From: Aristolochia californica
Lineage: Eukaryota; Streptophyta; Magnoliopsida; Piperales; Aristolochiaceae
Direction of reading: 5' to 3'
Length of the DNA stretch: 64,000 nucleotides
Assembly (NCBI GenBank): GCA_029961685.1
Contig: JARWKL010000009.1
Location: 29,823,208 to 29,887,207 of the forward strand
How positions within the stretch are numbered: the first letter of the stretch is position 1; each line of letters opens with the position of its first letter. The translations under genes were made by a program, and so were the position numbers. Positions 11,831 to 23,877 of the stretch are shown here, one piece after another. A model generated the notes under the pieces. That model worked only from the letters and a program-made list of their open reading frames with translations. It searched no databases and was not told the DNA's origin.

Positions 11831-14800
11831 TTAATTCTGAATAAACTGCTTGTTGTACTTCCGGTGCCGCCTCTCTCTAGCATATATGACCCAAAATATC
11901 AAAGAAAGCATCACTGCAACAGAGACCATCACCAAGCCAATGTAAATTCGTTTTGTATATCTTCGAAGGCTGGGGCATTTCTGTTTGCTAATGGTTGTAA
12001 ACGTGTCCCGCACAAACGTGCAATCTTCCAGCTCCACAAGGAACGGAGTGTAGCGATATAAACCATAGCTCACAGTCACAGCAGATTTCATCTGATTGTA
12101 TATGGAGGGAGTTACTCGTCCCACTGTCACACATATCCCTGCTGAGGAGACATTGCACACATAATTCTTCCAGACCTGTATGAGGTGAAAAAAGAGTTTA
12201 AAGAAGAAATGTAAGATTGTGCGGTCAGTGTATGTTCATGATTGCATAATTCTCATAGTCAGAAATAATAGTAGATAACAGACTGAAATCGTTTAGAGAA
12301 ACGACTTCGTCTGGAGGTTTAAACTTTTTCACAGGGGATATATTTGATTACCCTTCCAAACATAAATATGTAAAAAGATCTTGAAATTTGGGAAATCAAA
12401 ATAAAAGGGATTCTGAAATATAGCTTGAAAACAATTCAAAAGTGGACTCTTCACTTACTTGAGACGCATTATTGAAGCCCACTTCTCTTGTCTTGCATTC
12501 ACGACTACTCAGATCGGAATTAAACGGGTTGCACAGAACAGGCATCAATGGTCCAGACTGGTTGAAATAAAGCGGGATAAATGGAGGGAAGTTTCGATTT
12601 GAGACATTACTGATGACCTGGTTGACCACATTGATTAGTTGGAAAACGGATTCCTTGCTTTGATACAAGGACGCGTTAGCAGTTATATTATCCACGCATG
12701 GGAGTATGTCATCCAAAGCAGTATGCTCAGCAGGATGCAGGACCCACTCATCCATAGCAATGCAAGCATCTGCAGTCACACTGGAACAATAAAATGACAG
12801 ACAAGAGGTTAAACACTTCAACAGAAATCATAAATGAAACTTCAAAGTCTTTCAATGTAGTTAGTACAGTGGAACTTGTTATAATGACTTGAAATAGGAG
12901 TCAGGAGATGTAGTTAATCATTTCATGCTTACTACAATGACCCAACAATACTCAGTAACTCATATGCAAAACCGGTAGAGTTTGTTGCTGACACCATTAA
13001 TCTATTACTTTTGCTCAAATGAGTACAACTCTTGCCATTTAACAAAAGTGTCAGCAATATAGATTCCACAGAATTTAGTCCCCGACAGCTTTGAGAAAGG
13101 ATTGTTAGCACTGTCTGAAAACATAGCCTCCAAAGAATTTAGCCCCTAACAGCTTTAAACATGATTAACGTTGCTTAAAAAGAATTGTTAGCACTGTCTG
13201 AAACAGAGTTAGATAATGAAAATAACAAAACACACATCTTCACATAAAATAACAAAACACATATCTTCACATATGTTAAGATCAGCTTCTATTCTATAAA
13301 ACTTCCATTAATAGTTGACTCTCACATTTTCACATGTATAATAAACTCATGCATTTCTATCCACCTTTTCTCCTTCTTTCTTCTTCTTCTTCTTCTTCTT
13401 CTTTGAATAAGCACACAATCTTTGCGTGGTTCAGTAAAAATTATCATAACGATACATTAATGAAAAGCTAGAAATTTTTTTCACTAAGCATTAACAAGAA
13501 AACCGATAAAATTGACTTACAACAGCTTGAGAAAGATTAATGATTTTCCCCAAAATTTTCTCTCCTTTCTATTTTTTTTTTTTTTTACAAATCACCTTTC
13601 TTCCTTCCTTTTTTTCTCCACCTTGGGCCCCTAGGAATGCTAACAACATTACTAACACTTTGGCTCAGGAAGGAGTCAGCTGGCATCATCTTGTTAGCAC
13701 TTCACTCCCCATATGAGCCACTTTCCTTACTTTTTGTTGTGGTTACCCTTTTGAATTTATATTCTTGTACTATCTCTCCCTTGGGAGTTTTCTTAAAGGT
13801 ATCCGATTTCTCTCTTATAAACAAATACCACAAGATAAAAGAAAATACTATAGTTTCACCACTTAGGTGGTGTGCCTTGACGGTTGCTTTTATTTACCTC
13901 AAACCTCAAAGATGATCGATCATTCAGCAAGTACCATTGCTCTTTCTTTTAGGTCTATTAAGCTGGTTATTATACATTAGTATACTCTATTGTAAAATCT
14001 TATACTCCTTTGTGATAGCTTGCAGTTCAATGGTACTCAGTTCATCACAATATTTTCTTTATTTATTTTTAAATTTTTATAGTTTTAAATATAGGTTGGA
14101 GTTCTAACCTAACTCGAGCTCGATTCCAATTTTAGGCTCGAGGTTGAGCTCAAGCTCAAGTTTAACCCTTTCCTTGCACCTGCTATAATTAACATGACTT
14201 AAGTCCAAACAATGCTGAACTTGCTATCCGGTATAACTACATCTTTTTTCTATTATATCATCACACTGGAGATCTTCTCTAGCTTTGATACCCCTCACAA
14301 CTCCTTGTGCTTATGATATTTCACATCAATGTGGTATTCTTAATCAGAAAAATGCACTCTAACAATCAAAATAAAAACCTTGTTGAACAATCCCTAACTC
14401 ACAAACTAATCCCTTAATCCACTCCACATCATTTGTCAATCCCATAGCAACCAACATATTCAACCTTAGTAAACAAGGCGAGATTGTCATGCAACATAGG
14501 CTTCTAACTAATAGGACCACCCACCATAACTAAAAAAATAAATGCCATAGACCTCATTGTATCTAATCCCTTGCATAGTTAGAATCCACATAACCAGATA
14601 CAACACATCTCATGCTTTTGTCTCACAATTTTTTTGCATCACTGGTTCCTTTTTAGATAATAAAAGATTCATTTTAAAGTGTTTCGATATTCAAGACCTG
14701 GATCAACCATATCAACTTTTTTTTTAAAGGCAACCAGGTATCTACTTAACACATGAATTGCTTGAGACAATCAAGCCTAGAACAAGTCAAAAACCAACAA

Positions 14801-17800
14801 CACCAAAGTATAGTACCTTGAGCATGTAATTTTCTTTCTATGTATGCTCCAGGGTACTCACATGAGACAACTTACCAGTTCAGCCTCCTTTATGTTCGAC
14901 TTGACTGGTGTCTTTGGTGACAAATATTTTTAAGACGTTCCAAACTACTTGTTCATTATATCACTATGGATTACCCAAGATTTCCTTTGTTCCTCCAAGA
15001 TCTTTCATACCAAATTCCCTCACTCAATTCTTGTTTCAACTTGATAATGTTATATATATATTTTAATACTTGTATAAAGTATAAAGACACAATGTCAATA
15101 GAATAATAGACCTATCATGTAAGAAACCAAAAATATACACATATTCCAAGTCTACCTTCAATGAGAACCATGACTCACCATGAAAGCATCAAAGCACATG
15201 CACTACTATATCAGTGACCGCTTAAAGCCATAAAGAGACTTTTTTCAGAAAAGAAAAATGCAATTTCAATTTGTAAAAGTTACCCTTTACTCTCAACTAC
15301 AAAACCCTCCAGCTACACAACATAGATATCCTCCTCCAACTCGCCATAGAGAACTGCAATTTCAGTCTAAACTATTCAAATTCCAAACAGTACATAGCCA
15401 TCACATCAAACAAAACCCAATAGAAGTGTGGTTCATCATTAGTGTCATAAATCCACATTTTCATTCCATGCATACCCCTTAGCTACGAGATATGCCTTCT
15501 ACTTCAGGAGTTCTCTTTTCAAGGAAGCTTCCATCTTTCTATAAACCTATTCTCAATCAATACTCCATTTCTTTTAGGAAGATACTCTAAACCCTGCTCA
15601 GTTCTCTCTTTTCTTTCTTCACCATCCAAACCCCACTTGGTTGGAAATACCACCAAGCCTGCCCTCTTGAGGCTGCTTACTGATATTCCATGCTTTCTTT
15701 TCGACTCTACCATGACTATTGCCTTACTCTTACTTTTCCTACATTTCAAGTTGCATGCCTTTGAACAAATAAGCTCAAATAAACACTACGTCTCTTCTTA
15801 TTCAGTTTTCTTTGAGTTGGAATTTCACAATCTATAATTGTCAACTCCCTGATAATCCCATAAAATGCAATATTTGGAGAAAGGGTCAATCTTTAGAAGG
15901 CCATAAGGAACATGCATGCATTCAAGCTTCACCAAGCATCTCCTCTGTGGGTTCTCAAACACTCTAATTCAAAACCTTCAAAAAATCCATCACCAAATAT
16001 TCCATATTCACATGTTTAAACTCTATAAAAGTTATACCTACAATAATTTAATGCCAAACACACCCTACTAACCTCGAGCAAATAAGTTTCTTCACACTCT
16101 GTAATAATGCAAAACCAGATGCATAAATTTTGACTTCTATTGGACAACAAGGTTCTCATAAACAAGAAACCTGCTTACAGAAACCTTGTCAAAGTCTTCA
16201 TTGTTCATATCTATGAAGACATGTTAGTGAATAGAATAAGGGTAGGGTATGACTTTCACTACGCTGAGTTGTGGCTTATCGTAAGGATAAGTATTCTCTA
16301 AGCCTTACCCTAACCTTACCACCTCAATAGGTAGGTGAGAAAAAAAGAGATTGTATAGCTTATTAGATGGAAATATAAGAGTTATTGGTTATAATTGACA
16401 GTTGGGTGACAAGCGAGTGGTTATTCAAGTCAGGTAGGGGTGATCAGTCTCCATGTTGACAGCTCTAGTTTAGTTGTCATAAAGCAGTGCAGTCACCTAA
16501 AAAAAAAATATATCTCTGACAATGTATATAATTGGTTATTTATTTAGTTGATGCGAGCCAGAATGTCTTTTAGAAACACTAGGTAAAAAGTCAACTAAAC
16601 CTTATCATGCACGGATGATATATATATGCCTCAAAGAGTTTGCTCAAAATTATCAGTCAAGAAAACAAGAGCACAAAGATAAGCAGTGTCATCAATGCAC
16701 ACTATTCATGCCTAATGAGTCTTGACTAGTTTTGCTCAAATTTAATAGACATGGGCAATGAAAATGATTGCTTGCACCTCACCGAAATGCTGGCAACCTA
16801 TCATAAGTAGTTTGTGACTATCTGATTTTCAGTCTATAAGAGAATCCAAAATCGAACAATCAATAAATGACAGAGGTACAAATAAGATTCACCCACAAAA
16901 ACAAATTAGCATCAATTCATTGTCATTGATACTAACATTTTTTTTATCGATTATTGATACTAATGTTAAGGAATAGTCCCTCATGGATTAGTGAACACAA
17001 AAATCTTGAGTTTATTAGTTGGAAAAACGGTTTTTAAGTTGGTTAGTCATTTTGGGATAGGTCTTGGATCCAACTTCACACGATATCAGAGCAGGTACTC
17101 ATATGTAGGCTTCCACCCAAATTATCCACATGTAGAGCCACAAAAGAGGGCCCTACACATGAGGGGAAGTGTTAAGGAATAGTCTTATATGGATTAGTGA
17201 ATACAAAAATCTTGAATTTATTAGTTGGGAAAGAGGCTTCCAAAGTTGGCTAGTCATTTTTGGATGGATCTTGGATCCAACTTCACAACTAACATAAAGA
17301 CTTAATTGACAAAAACGCAAAAGAATCATGGCCTTACTTGTGTAAAAGAAGAAATATTCCGCACAGAATAAATGTTCCAGCAACAAGAAGCCAACCAACT
17401 AGAACCAGTCTGCAACAAGGTAGAATTCAAAAGCAGACACTTATTATTGAAACACTTAGAAACAAGAAAAAAGCTTCAGTAAGAAAAGTGAGCAATAACC
17501 ACTACTATCTTACTGTTAAAAGGAAAACTAGTATCTTACATATAAACAAGGAATTGAAGACCAAGTACAGAAAACACTGCACATATAACCACAATGAAAT
17601 AAGTTAGACATCAAAAAGAAGAATTCACATACAGTTGCAAAACTTAGTGTAAACACCAAAAACAAGGACAACATTGTATTAGAGTAAAATGAATGCAAAC
17701 TTACAGAAACCAAGAAATGCCAGAAGGAGCATTACAGCAGCGACAATGATTAAGTCCAATCTCCTGCAGGTGAGAGCAACATTGAACCACATCAAAGTCA

Positions 17801-20468
17801 ACAAAGAAGTACATAATCTTTATTGCCACTTCAAACGCAAAATATCTCAATTAGAATATATTAAATCATATATAACTGAGAAAATTAAGGTTTGAATCTT
17901 ACACATTATCCAACACATCCTGTATTTTATCAGAATTATCATCTGCACGACGGGCCAGAGTATCAGCAGACTCATTGACCTTAGTTTGGATTTTGCCAAT
18001 TCTGGCTTGGACATCAGAAGGCATAAAAAACTGATCTACTCGCGTCTTCTTAGCTTCAGACAAAGTTCTCGAGAAATTCCTAAGATTCTCCACAGTGACA
18101 TTAGCCTGGCCGACAACATAGTTTAAAGTATCTGCGGTACTTTCATGTGCTTTGGCTTGCCCATGGTACAAAACAATGCATCCAATGCTGGAAGAGAAAA
18201 TGGCACAACAAGATTAATTCACTACATGTGGAATCAATTTGAAGCAGAAGTTTCAACAAAGCATGGCAAGAAAGTTTTCAGTGTAGCAGAGTAACGTGGA
18301 AATGGACTCTCTTCACATAACCATATTTACATCAATCAGGAACCATAGAGAAATACTCAGTCAACTAGATAACAGGGTTTTTGTCAGCATAAAGAAAAAA
18401 AAATGCGGCACCAAAGCACAGAAAAGCAGTCTGGCCTCAATAGAGTAACCAAAATAACCTAAAAACTGAAAGAAATGGAACAGAAACTATCAGAACGATT
18501 AACTTCATGCTGAGAAAAGTAACGGGTTTTAAGAAAACTTGTTCACAAATGGTCCTTAAAAAAATCTAAATGGCATAGAGACATGACAGATAACAAGGCA
18601 AGAGAAATGAAGGAGAACGTTTTGTTGTTCTCTAGACTAGAAAAATAACTAACTAGTTAATTAAAAGTCCCTGAGAGATAAAGGTTAAACGTAGAGAGGG
18701 TCCACTTAACTGTTTAGGTGTCCAAAAAGGTCCAGAAACACATCCCACATGGTTAACAACCACAGGGGAATGAATTAAAATGTCAAAAGAGATATATTTG
18801 AAAGAATAGTAAACCAAAAGGGGTAAAAAATTATTATAAAATTTAATTAAACCTCCACTCGAGGAAAGAAAAGACAAAAAGAAACTCACATTACAGCACA
18901 GGTAAACAGTATGAGTAAAATAAGGGAGAGTGCATAAGCTGTCCGAGAATAGGAGTAACTTCTTCGACGGCAACAGCAAAAGTAACAGCACATTGACAAT
19001 AACATCAAACCAAAAATGACGAACCATATTCCACCAACAAGGAACGGAGGGGCAGCAGTGAAACCAACAGACTGCATGGAAAAAGATTAATTAGAAGAAA
19101 ACTAAAAATATGATAGCATTCTTTTTGAATGTTGATTACATAGACTCCGTCTCATGCACCAGTAAGACTTCAAGCCAGGTGAGACTTGAACCAAAGACCT
19201 CACATTAGAGAAAAAATAAAAATAAAAATAAGTAGCCACTGAGACAAGGTCCAATTTACGAAATATGCTAACATATTGACACAAACAAATAGATAATATG
19301 GCAATTCGTGAAGGAAAGCAATTTGTCAGTTGAGGAACTCACAGCCCAGTAATGGTTGTCGCTGATGTTCCATCCACCTTTATAATATTTAAAATTATCC
19401 AAAGGGTCTTTCCTGCGTGTTCTTTCTGCAGCTAATATGAAAGAGGAGTTCCCTACACTGCTAGCAGGAGGCGATGCTTCAGCAACAGACCTCCTCACTA
19501 AAACCAAGTGATCTATTACATCTGCAAAATCCCCAAATAAAAGAAAAATAAAAAAACTGTGTTAGCTTTTTTATAAAGAATCATTAAATTCTTTCTTCAA
19601 TTTTCTAAAGTTCATTTATAAATTTTAAAGATTCAACCAATATATGATGTAGATAAAAGTCTGCACTCAGCAAGATAAAAACTTTTCATGACGAACTAGA
19701 GGGCAACTAATTTACAATGGGCGCAGCTCCTATATAACTATTATGATGAAGAACTCGGCCATTCAGAAGCTTTTTCAGATAAAATCTCAAACACAAAGAA
19801 TACAGATACACACATTCTATAAAAAAAAAAATACAGATAACAGAAAATGGATAAAAAGAACAAAACAAAAAAAAAAAAAAAAATCCAAACGAAACCATTT
19901 GTCAGAAGACAAAAAAAAAAAAAAAAAAAAAAAAAAACCCAAACCAACTTTTCGTTACAATTCGAAAAGTCAGGGCAAAAGTTCTACGCAGACATCTGAA
20001 AACCACGCTATTTCTTTAACTGGAAATAGAGACGGAAAAGCACGTATACATATAGAGTCGAACAAGAAAAATGATTCAGCTTGAAAAGCCCAAACCTGCC
20101 TTTTCATGTCTGTTAACTGAATATATTATAGCCAGGGGAACAGCTTTTGTGGGCATTAGCACCGAATAAAAACCAGTTATAGAATATCGGAGAAGAAAAA
20201 CAAGTTTCATTAACCGACTAATACCTAAACCAAAATGAACGACCGGAACGACTATCACCATCTCACATTCTGACGCAGATAGCCTCTCAAACCACAACAC
20301 CAGCCAGAAAAATCAAAGAAAAGTACGTAATAACAGTGAATGAAAAGAATGCGAGGCCATGAGAGTGGAACCTTGTGTGGGTGTGCTTTGAAAGCGCTCC
20401 AATCGAGAAAGACCACAAGCACAGATACAAAACGTAGAGAAAACAAGAAGGCAAGCTCTGAGATACAT
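11831..20468 (-). CDS. Five-helix membrane protein, plasma-membrane-fusion (tweety/prominin-like) family
   Basis: Nine exons on the minus strand, all joined in phase by GT-AG introns: 20372-20468, 19343-19521, 18890-19071, 17903-18187, 17705-17763, 17540-17576, 17338-17409, 12459-12780 and 11831-12175 (1578 nt, 525 aa). The ATG at 20468 opens a hydrophobic signal peptide (residues 1-22). Membrane segments are near residues 97-122, 134-157, 250-272, 284-306 and 488-510. Between helices 2 and 3 lies a coiled-coil-like Glu/Lys/Asn-rich stretch (160-245). Between helices 4 and 5 lies an ectodomain of about 180 residues with paired cysteines and N-glycosylation sites (NITANAS, NQS, NVSS). The order matches plant proteins annotated as plasma membrane fusion protein or tweety/prominin-like, typically about 540 aa; the role is poorly known, probably cell surface or endomembrane. 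A further in-frame ATG at 20516 exists, but the signal peptide favours 20468. The exon 1 donor is the weakest splice call. Confidence 0.85.
14230..14720 (-). pseudogene. Copia RNase H fragment inside intron 8
   Basis: Read on the minus strand across several stops and frame changes, the segment shows the run of landmarks of a Copia RNase H domain: a WLCGF/VDSNYA-like start, a VGGPIS-like block, KVEYVG in place of EAEYVA, KGLVCELGI, and a KNTT motif followed by a His-rich tail. It is non-functional and lies in the same direction as the host gene. Confidence 0.5.
16964..17287 (+). mobile_element. TRIM (terminal-repeat retrotransposon in miniature)
   Basis: Two direct repeats, 16964-17080 (117 bp) and 17170-17287 (118 bp), start with TGTTAAGGAATAG and end with CCAACTTCACA. 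Only 89 bp lie between them: a primer-site-like CGATATCAGAGCAGG right after the first LTR and a purine tract (GAGGGGAAG) right before the second. A perfect 5-bp target-site duplication ACTAA flanks the element (16959-16963 and 17288-17292). Size, structure and lack of coding are diagnostic for TRIMs, which are mobilised in trans. It sits in intron 8, about 50 bp downstream (in gene sense) of the exon 7 donor. Confidence 0.9.
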
Positions 20469-21360
20469 GGTTTCCTTCGTTTTCCTCTCCGCGACCTCTA
20501 CAAAAGGAACCTTCAAGCTTCAGCCGCAGAGAAAACAGCAATGCAGAAAATAACGTTTGGGACCTTGGTTAATAAAGAAGGTTTCTTCGATTTTCCTTTA
20601 TGGTTCTGATGAGATATTTCCTTTTCTCTGAGGCGCTTGTCTACTCTATTTCAGGGTGAAGTTAGACGGAGCCGCTGCATCTTTCCGCGGGAGGAGGGGG
20701 TTGAGACTACGGGAACGGCCTTCAATTCTATTCAAAACAGTAACGGTAACCACTGCTTTTCCTTATATGACGGAAATGCCACTATTAGTTATTGCGAGCG
20801 AGAGAATTCGTTCATTTTCGGAATAAAATCGGTGACCGTTATTTTAATAAACGCTTGTGTTTGCCTAAAATTCGAAATATATTAACATCCTATTTTTTGA
20901 ATGTTAAGAAGGGCAAAAGGGTCAAAAGAGAGAAATTTGATTTTTTTAATTAAAAAGGAAGGCAGGTACGGTTTGAGGTGTGAAAGCGAGCCAGCAGCTG
21001 GACCGGCGCTCCTTTATCCCTATACAAAAATCGGAACAGAGAACAGCTGGGTCCCCGTGGGCCCGCTTTTAACACTTGTAACGATGTGCTGCGCGCGTGT
21101 CACATGCTTGTGAAAGGGACCTCGGGGGCGTCGTCGTGCGATTTGTTGTCTCTACTCTCTCTACGCTTTTAGTTTCTTTGCGTCAAGTCTTCGTTCTTGG
21201 ATTATGTTCGTCTCGTCTCGTGGCGATGCAGAAATCCCGCCGCGGCAATCTACTATTAGTTCTTGGCGATGATCAGTGTTTTTTTACGTCTCTTAGTGCA
21301 TACGATGGATAGTGAAAGTAAAAAGCGATTTCACACTCATTTTATCCAAAACTGTGTCAG
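20469..21360. other. 5' flank of the nine-exon membrane-protein gene
   Basis: This stretch should hold the 5' UTR and promoter of the minus-strand gene starting at 20468. It is mixed-GC with short open frames on both strands that show no domains. No downstream plus-strand gene could be assembled, so a bidirectional promoter is not supported. Confidence 0.4.
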
Positions 21361-21429
21361 TACGCACACGTGATAGAAAGTGACAATGAAACCTTAAAAC
21401 TAGTTTATTCACTTTCACTCATTTACACT

Positions 21430-21810
21430 TGGATCTCTACGTCCTCCCCCGCTCTCTCTCTCGCTCGGCCTTCCCTCCATTTTCCTCTCTTTGACCTTCT
21501 TTGTTTCTCAACCCTCATTGCTCTCATCTCTCGCTCTCTATTGGCTCGCCTCTGTCTCGTCATGCTGTCGTGCCCTCGATGTCGAACTGTTTCGATGGTG
21601 TCTCTCGCTCTTTGTCGGTTCATTGTACTGTCGTGCCTTCAACGCCGAACTGTTCTTACGAAGTCTCTCACTCTCTCTCTCAGCTCCCCACTATCTCGCC
21701 TCCTGTCATGCCCTCTTGTCTCTCTCTCTCTAATGGCTCATCACTGTCTCATCGTGCTATCGTGCCCTCAATGCCAAACCGTTCTGATGCCGAATCATCC
21801 ATCTCCATGA
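21430..21810 (+). repeat. CT-rich degenerate tandem repeat
   Basis: A pyrimidine-rich stretch in which a block like CGTGCCCTCGATGTCGAACT recurs three times (starting near 21570, 21631 and 21757) with C/T-rich spacers. Open frames of 146-154 codons arise here only because stops are rare in CT-rich sequence; the predicted proteins are Ser/Leu low-complexity. Confidence 0.6.
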
Positions 21811-21854
21811 TTTTGAGATTCCCTCTAGTGTCTTCCTATTGGCCATCGTTACCC

Positions 21855-22745
21855 TTGAGCCCAGCCTCGAGCCTAAAATTGTTATCAAGCTTAAGCCTAA
21901 TAATTTTAATCAAGCTCGAGCTTCAATATTCATATAAAACTTTTCAAAAAATACATGTTAAATAAATTATATATAAAATTAGGCATAACCTCTACATAAA
22001 ATTGGGCATGACCTCTACTTAAAATTGGGCATGACCTCTACTTAAAATTGGGCATAAGGGTGACATCAAATTGAGCTGAGTTTGAACCTTCCTCTGTTCT
22101 AGCCGAGCTTGATTTAAATAATTTCAACTCGAGCTCGAGCTTCAACATTCATTTAAAACTTTTCAAAAAATACATGTTTGGAGTTCGACTCCAACATGCA
22201 TTTAAAACTTTTCAAAAATACATGTTAAATAAATTATATATAAAATTATGCATACATTTTACATAAAATTGAGCATGACCTCTACATAAAATTGGGCATG
22301 ACCTCTACTTAAAATTGGGCATAAAGGTGACATCGAATTGAGCTGAGCCTGAACCTTCCTATGTTTGAGCCGAACTTGATTTAAATATTTTGAACTCGAG
22401 CTCGAGCCGAGCCCAGCCTCGAGCCTAAAATTGTTATCAAGCTCGAGCTTCAACATTTATTTTAAACTTTTCAAAAAATACATGTTAAATAAATTATATA
22501 TAAAATTATGCATACATTTTACATAAAATTAGGCATAAGGGTGACATCAAATTGAGTTGAACCTAAACCTTCCTATGTTCGAGCCGAGCTTGATTTAAAT
22601 ATTTCAAAGTCGAGCTCGAGCTGACCCTAGCCTCGAGCCTAATAATTTTAATCGAGTTCAAACTCGAGCTCTAGCTGAGTTCAAGCTTAACCTACATTTA
22701 ATACTCTTCATAAAATATATGTTAAATAAATTATATATAAAATTA
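21855..22745 (+). repeat. Tandem array, about four units of 240-270 bp
   Basis: The motif ATACATGTTAAATAAATTAT recurs near 21951, 22218, 22478 and, with one change, 22716. Each unit also carries CGAGCTCGAG blocks and a sub-repeat ATAAAATTGGGCATGACC. Units differ by indels in the number of sub-repeats. Copy 2 (56.2-56.6 kb) has a shorter version. Confidence 0.8.
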
Positions 22746-23410
22746 TGTATACATTTTATAAAAAGAATGACAGGGGGGATTGGGGATTGAATCTCGATAA
22801 TGGATTAGAACACACTAATATTAATCTTTTTTACCCCAAATGTTGTCTAGCTTATTTTGTAATTTTTGAATCTGGCTATAAATTTACTATGACCTTCTTA
22901 GTGCCCGTGGTTGAAAATTTATATTCTAGGAAAAACTAGAAATGTTTTTCCTAGGATACCTATTTCCAAAAAAACCTTTAAATAAAATCCTATTACTATT
23001 AGTGACTTACTAGAAAATTACAAGAAATATTTTAAAATTTTCTTAGGAAAGTTAAATGGACCTCTTATTGCCTCTTCTAGGGAAATAAATAAAAATTAAT
23101 GATCAATCAATATATTACTATACTTATCGATAAATTTTTAATCAAATAAAATGTCAAACACAAAATCACTATGAAAATTGTTTCATGCTAAAAGTATTAT
23201 AGCATCAACTGTCAGATACTTATTCAAAAAAATTCTATACGGCTTTCTAGCTCATATTGGGAGGAAAATCTTACTTAGAAAATTATCTGATTTTTTAATA
23301 AGAATTTCCAATTAGAAAAATGTTTCAAAAAAAAATGAGGCACTAATAGTCCCTAGAATTTTTTTTTCACTTGTTTATGATCTCGTATGTGTGAAATCGT
23401 CTTTTCGCAA

Positions 23411-23686
23411 GGGGGGGGGGGAATTATTTTTCCCTTCTAACTTAGGTCCTATGGTTTCCACCGTGGACGATGCAGAGGGAAAAGCTCTAGTGGTGCCAAT
23501 GAGGAACTTTCGTCAAGGATGACAGTTGTGACGGAAACAAAGGTGAAGGCAGATGAGGGGGAAGAAATCGAGCAGCGGCGAAGGCGATTGACGAGGCAGC
23601 TGTTGACAGCGACAGAGGCAACCACAACAGCAAATGGGAGGGGCTCAACGGTGACGAGGGGAGGAAAAATCCCCCCCCCCCCCCCC
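23411..23686. repeat. GC-rich core bounded by inverted G/C runs, copy 1
   Basis: The core opens with 11 G then GAATTATTTTTCCC and closes with GGGGAGGAAAAAT and 16 C, so its ends are an imperfect inverted repeat. The interior is GC-rich and open in several frames on both strands, in sharp contrast to its AT-rich surroundings. The equivalent core in copy 2 is 54562-54873. It may be a nested miniature transposon or captured genic DNA. Confidence 0.55.
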
Positions 23687-23877
23687 CTCGCTCTCGCTCC
23701 CACTCTTGGTCCCGGTCCTAGTCCCGACTCTCGAGCTCGTTAACGAGCCGACTCGCGAGCTTTCTAACAGAACTATGGTTCAGTCGAGCTCGGTTCGAGA
23801 TCCAGATAAATCGAATCGAATCGAACCGAGCTGAGCTCGAGCCGCTCGAGAACCAACTCGATTCGATGCCACCCCTA

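Larger units (their letters stand above)
12781..17337 (-). other. 4.6 kb intron 8 with transposon debris
   Basis: This intron separates the exon with the fourth helix from the ectodomain exon. It contains a (TTC)n run at 13377-13402, a patch of CGAGCTCGA-type repeat near 14110-14165, a Copia fragment (14230-14720) and a TRIM element (16964-17287). Remaining open frames (13637-13915, 15258-15482) have no recognisable domain. Confidence 0.7.
21855..23877 (+). mobile_element. hAT-like non-autonomous element, copy 1 (left end missing)
   Basis: The region is alignable, in opposite orientation, with 54478-56695. The right end GATGCCACCCCTA (to 23877) is the complement of TAGGGGTGGCA-type termini common in plant hAT elements, next to a CGAGC-rich subterminal zone. 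From left to right it contains a tandem array (21855-22745), an AT-rich middle (22745-23400) with a short frame shared with copy 2, and a GC-rich core (23411-23686). No transposase is present. The left terminus was not found, so the copy is truncated or rearranged by the array. Confidence 0.6.

Noticed and set aside
19707..19947. Phe-rich open frames on the minus strand and Lys-rich frame on the plus strand
   Set aside because: They are translations of A/T homopolymers in intron 1 of the membrane-protein gene.
21370..21965. Plus-strand ORFs of 146 and 154 codons
   Set aside because: CT-rich low-complexity tandem DNA with few stops; the proteins are Ser/Leu repeats in overlapping frames.
21855..22745. 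Regularly repeated units considered as a CRISPR-like array
   Set aside because: Units of 240-270 bp with degenerate borders in eukaryotic DNA; this is transposon-borne tandem repetition.
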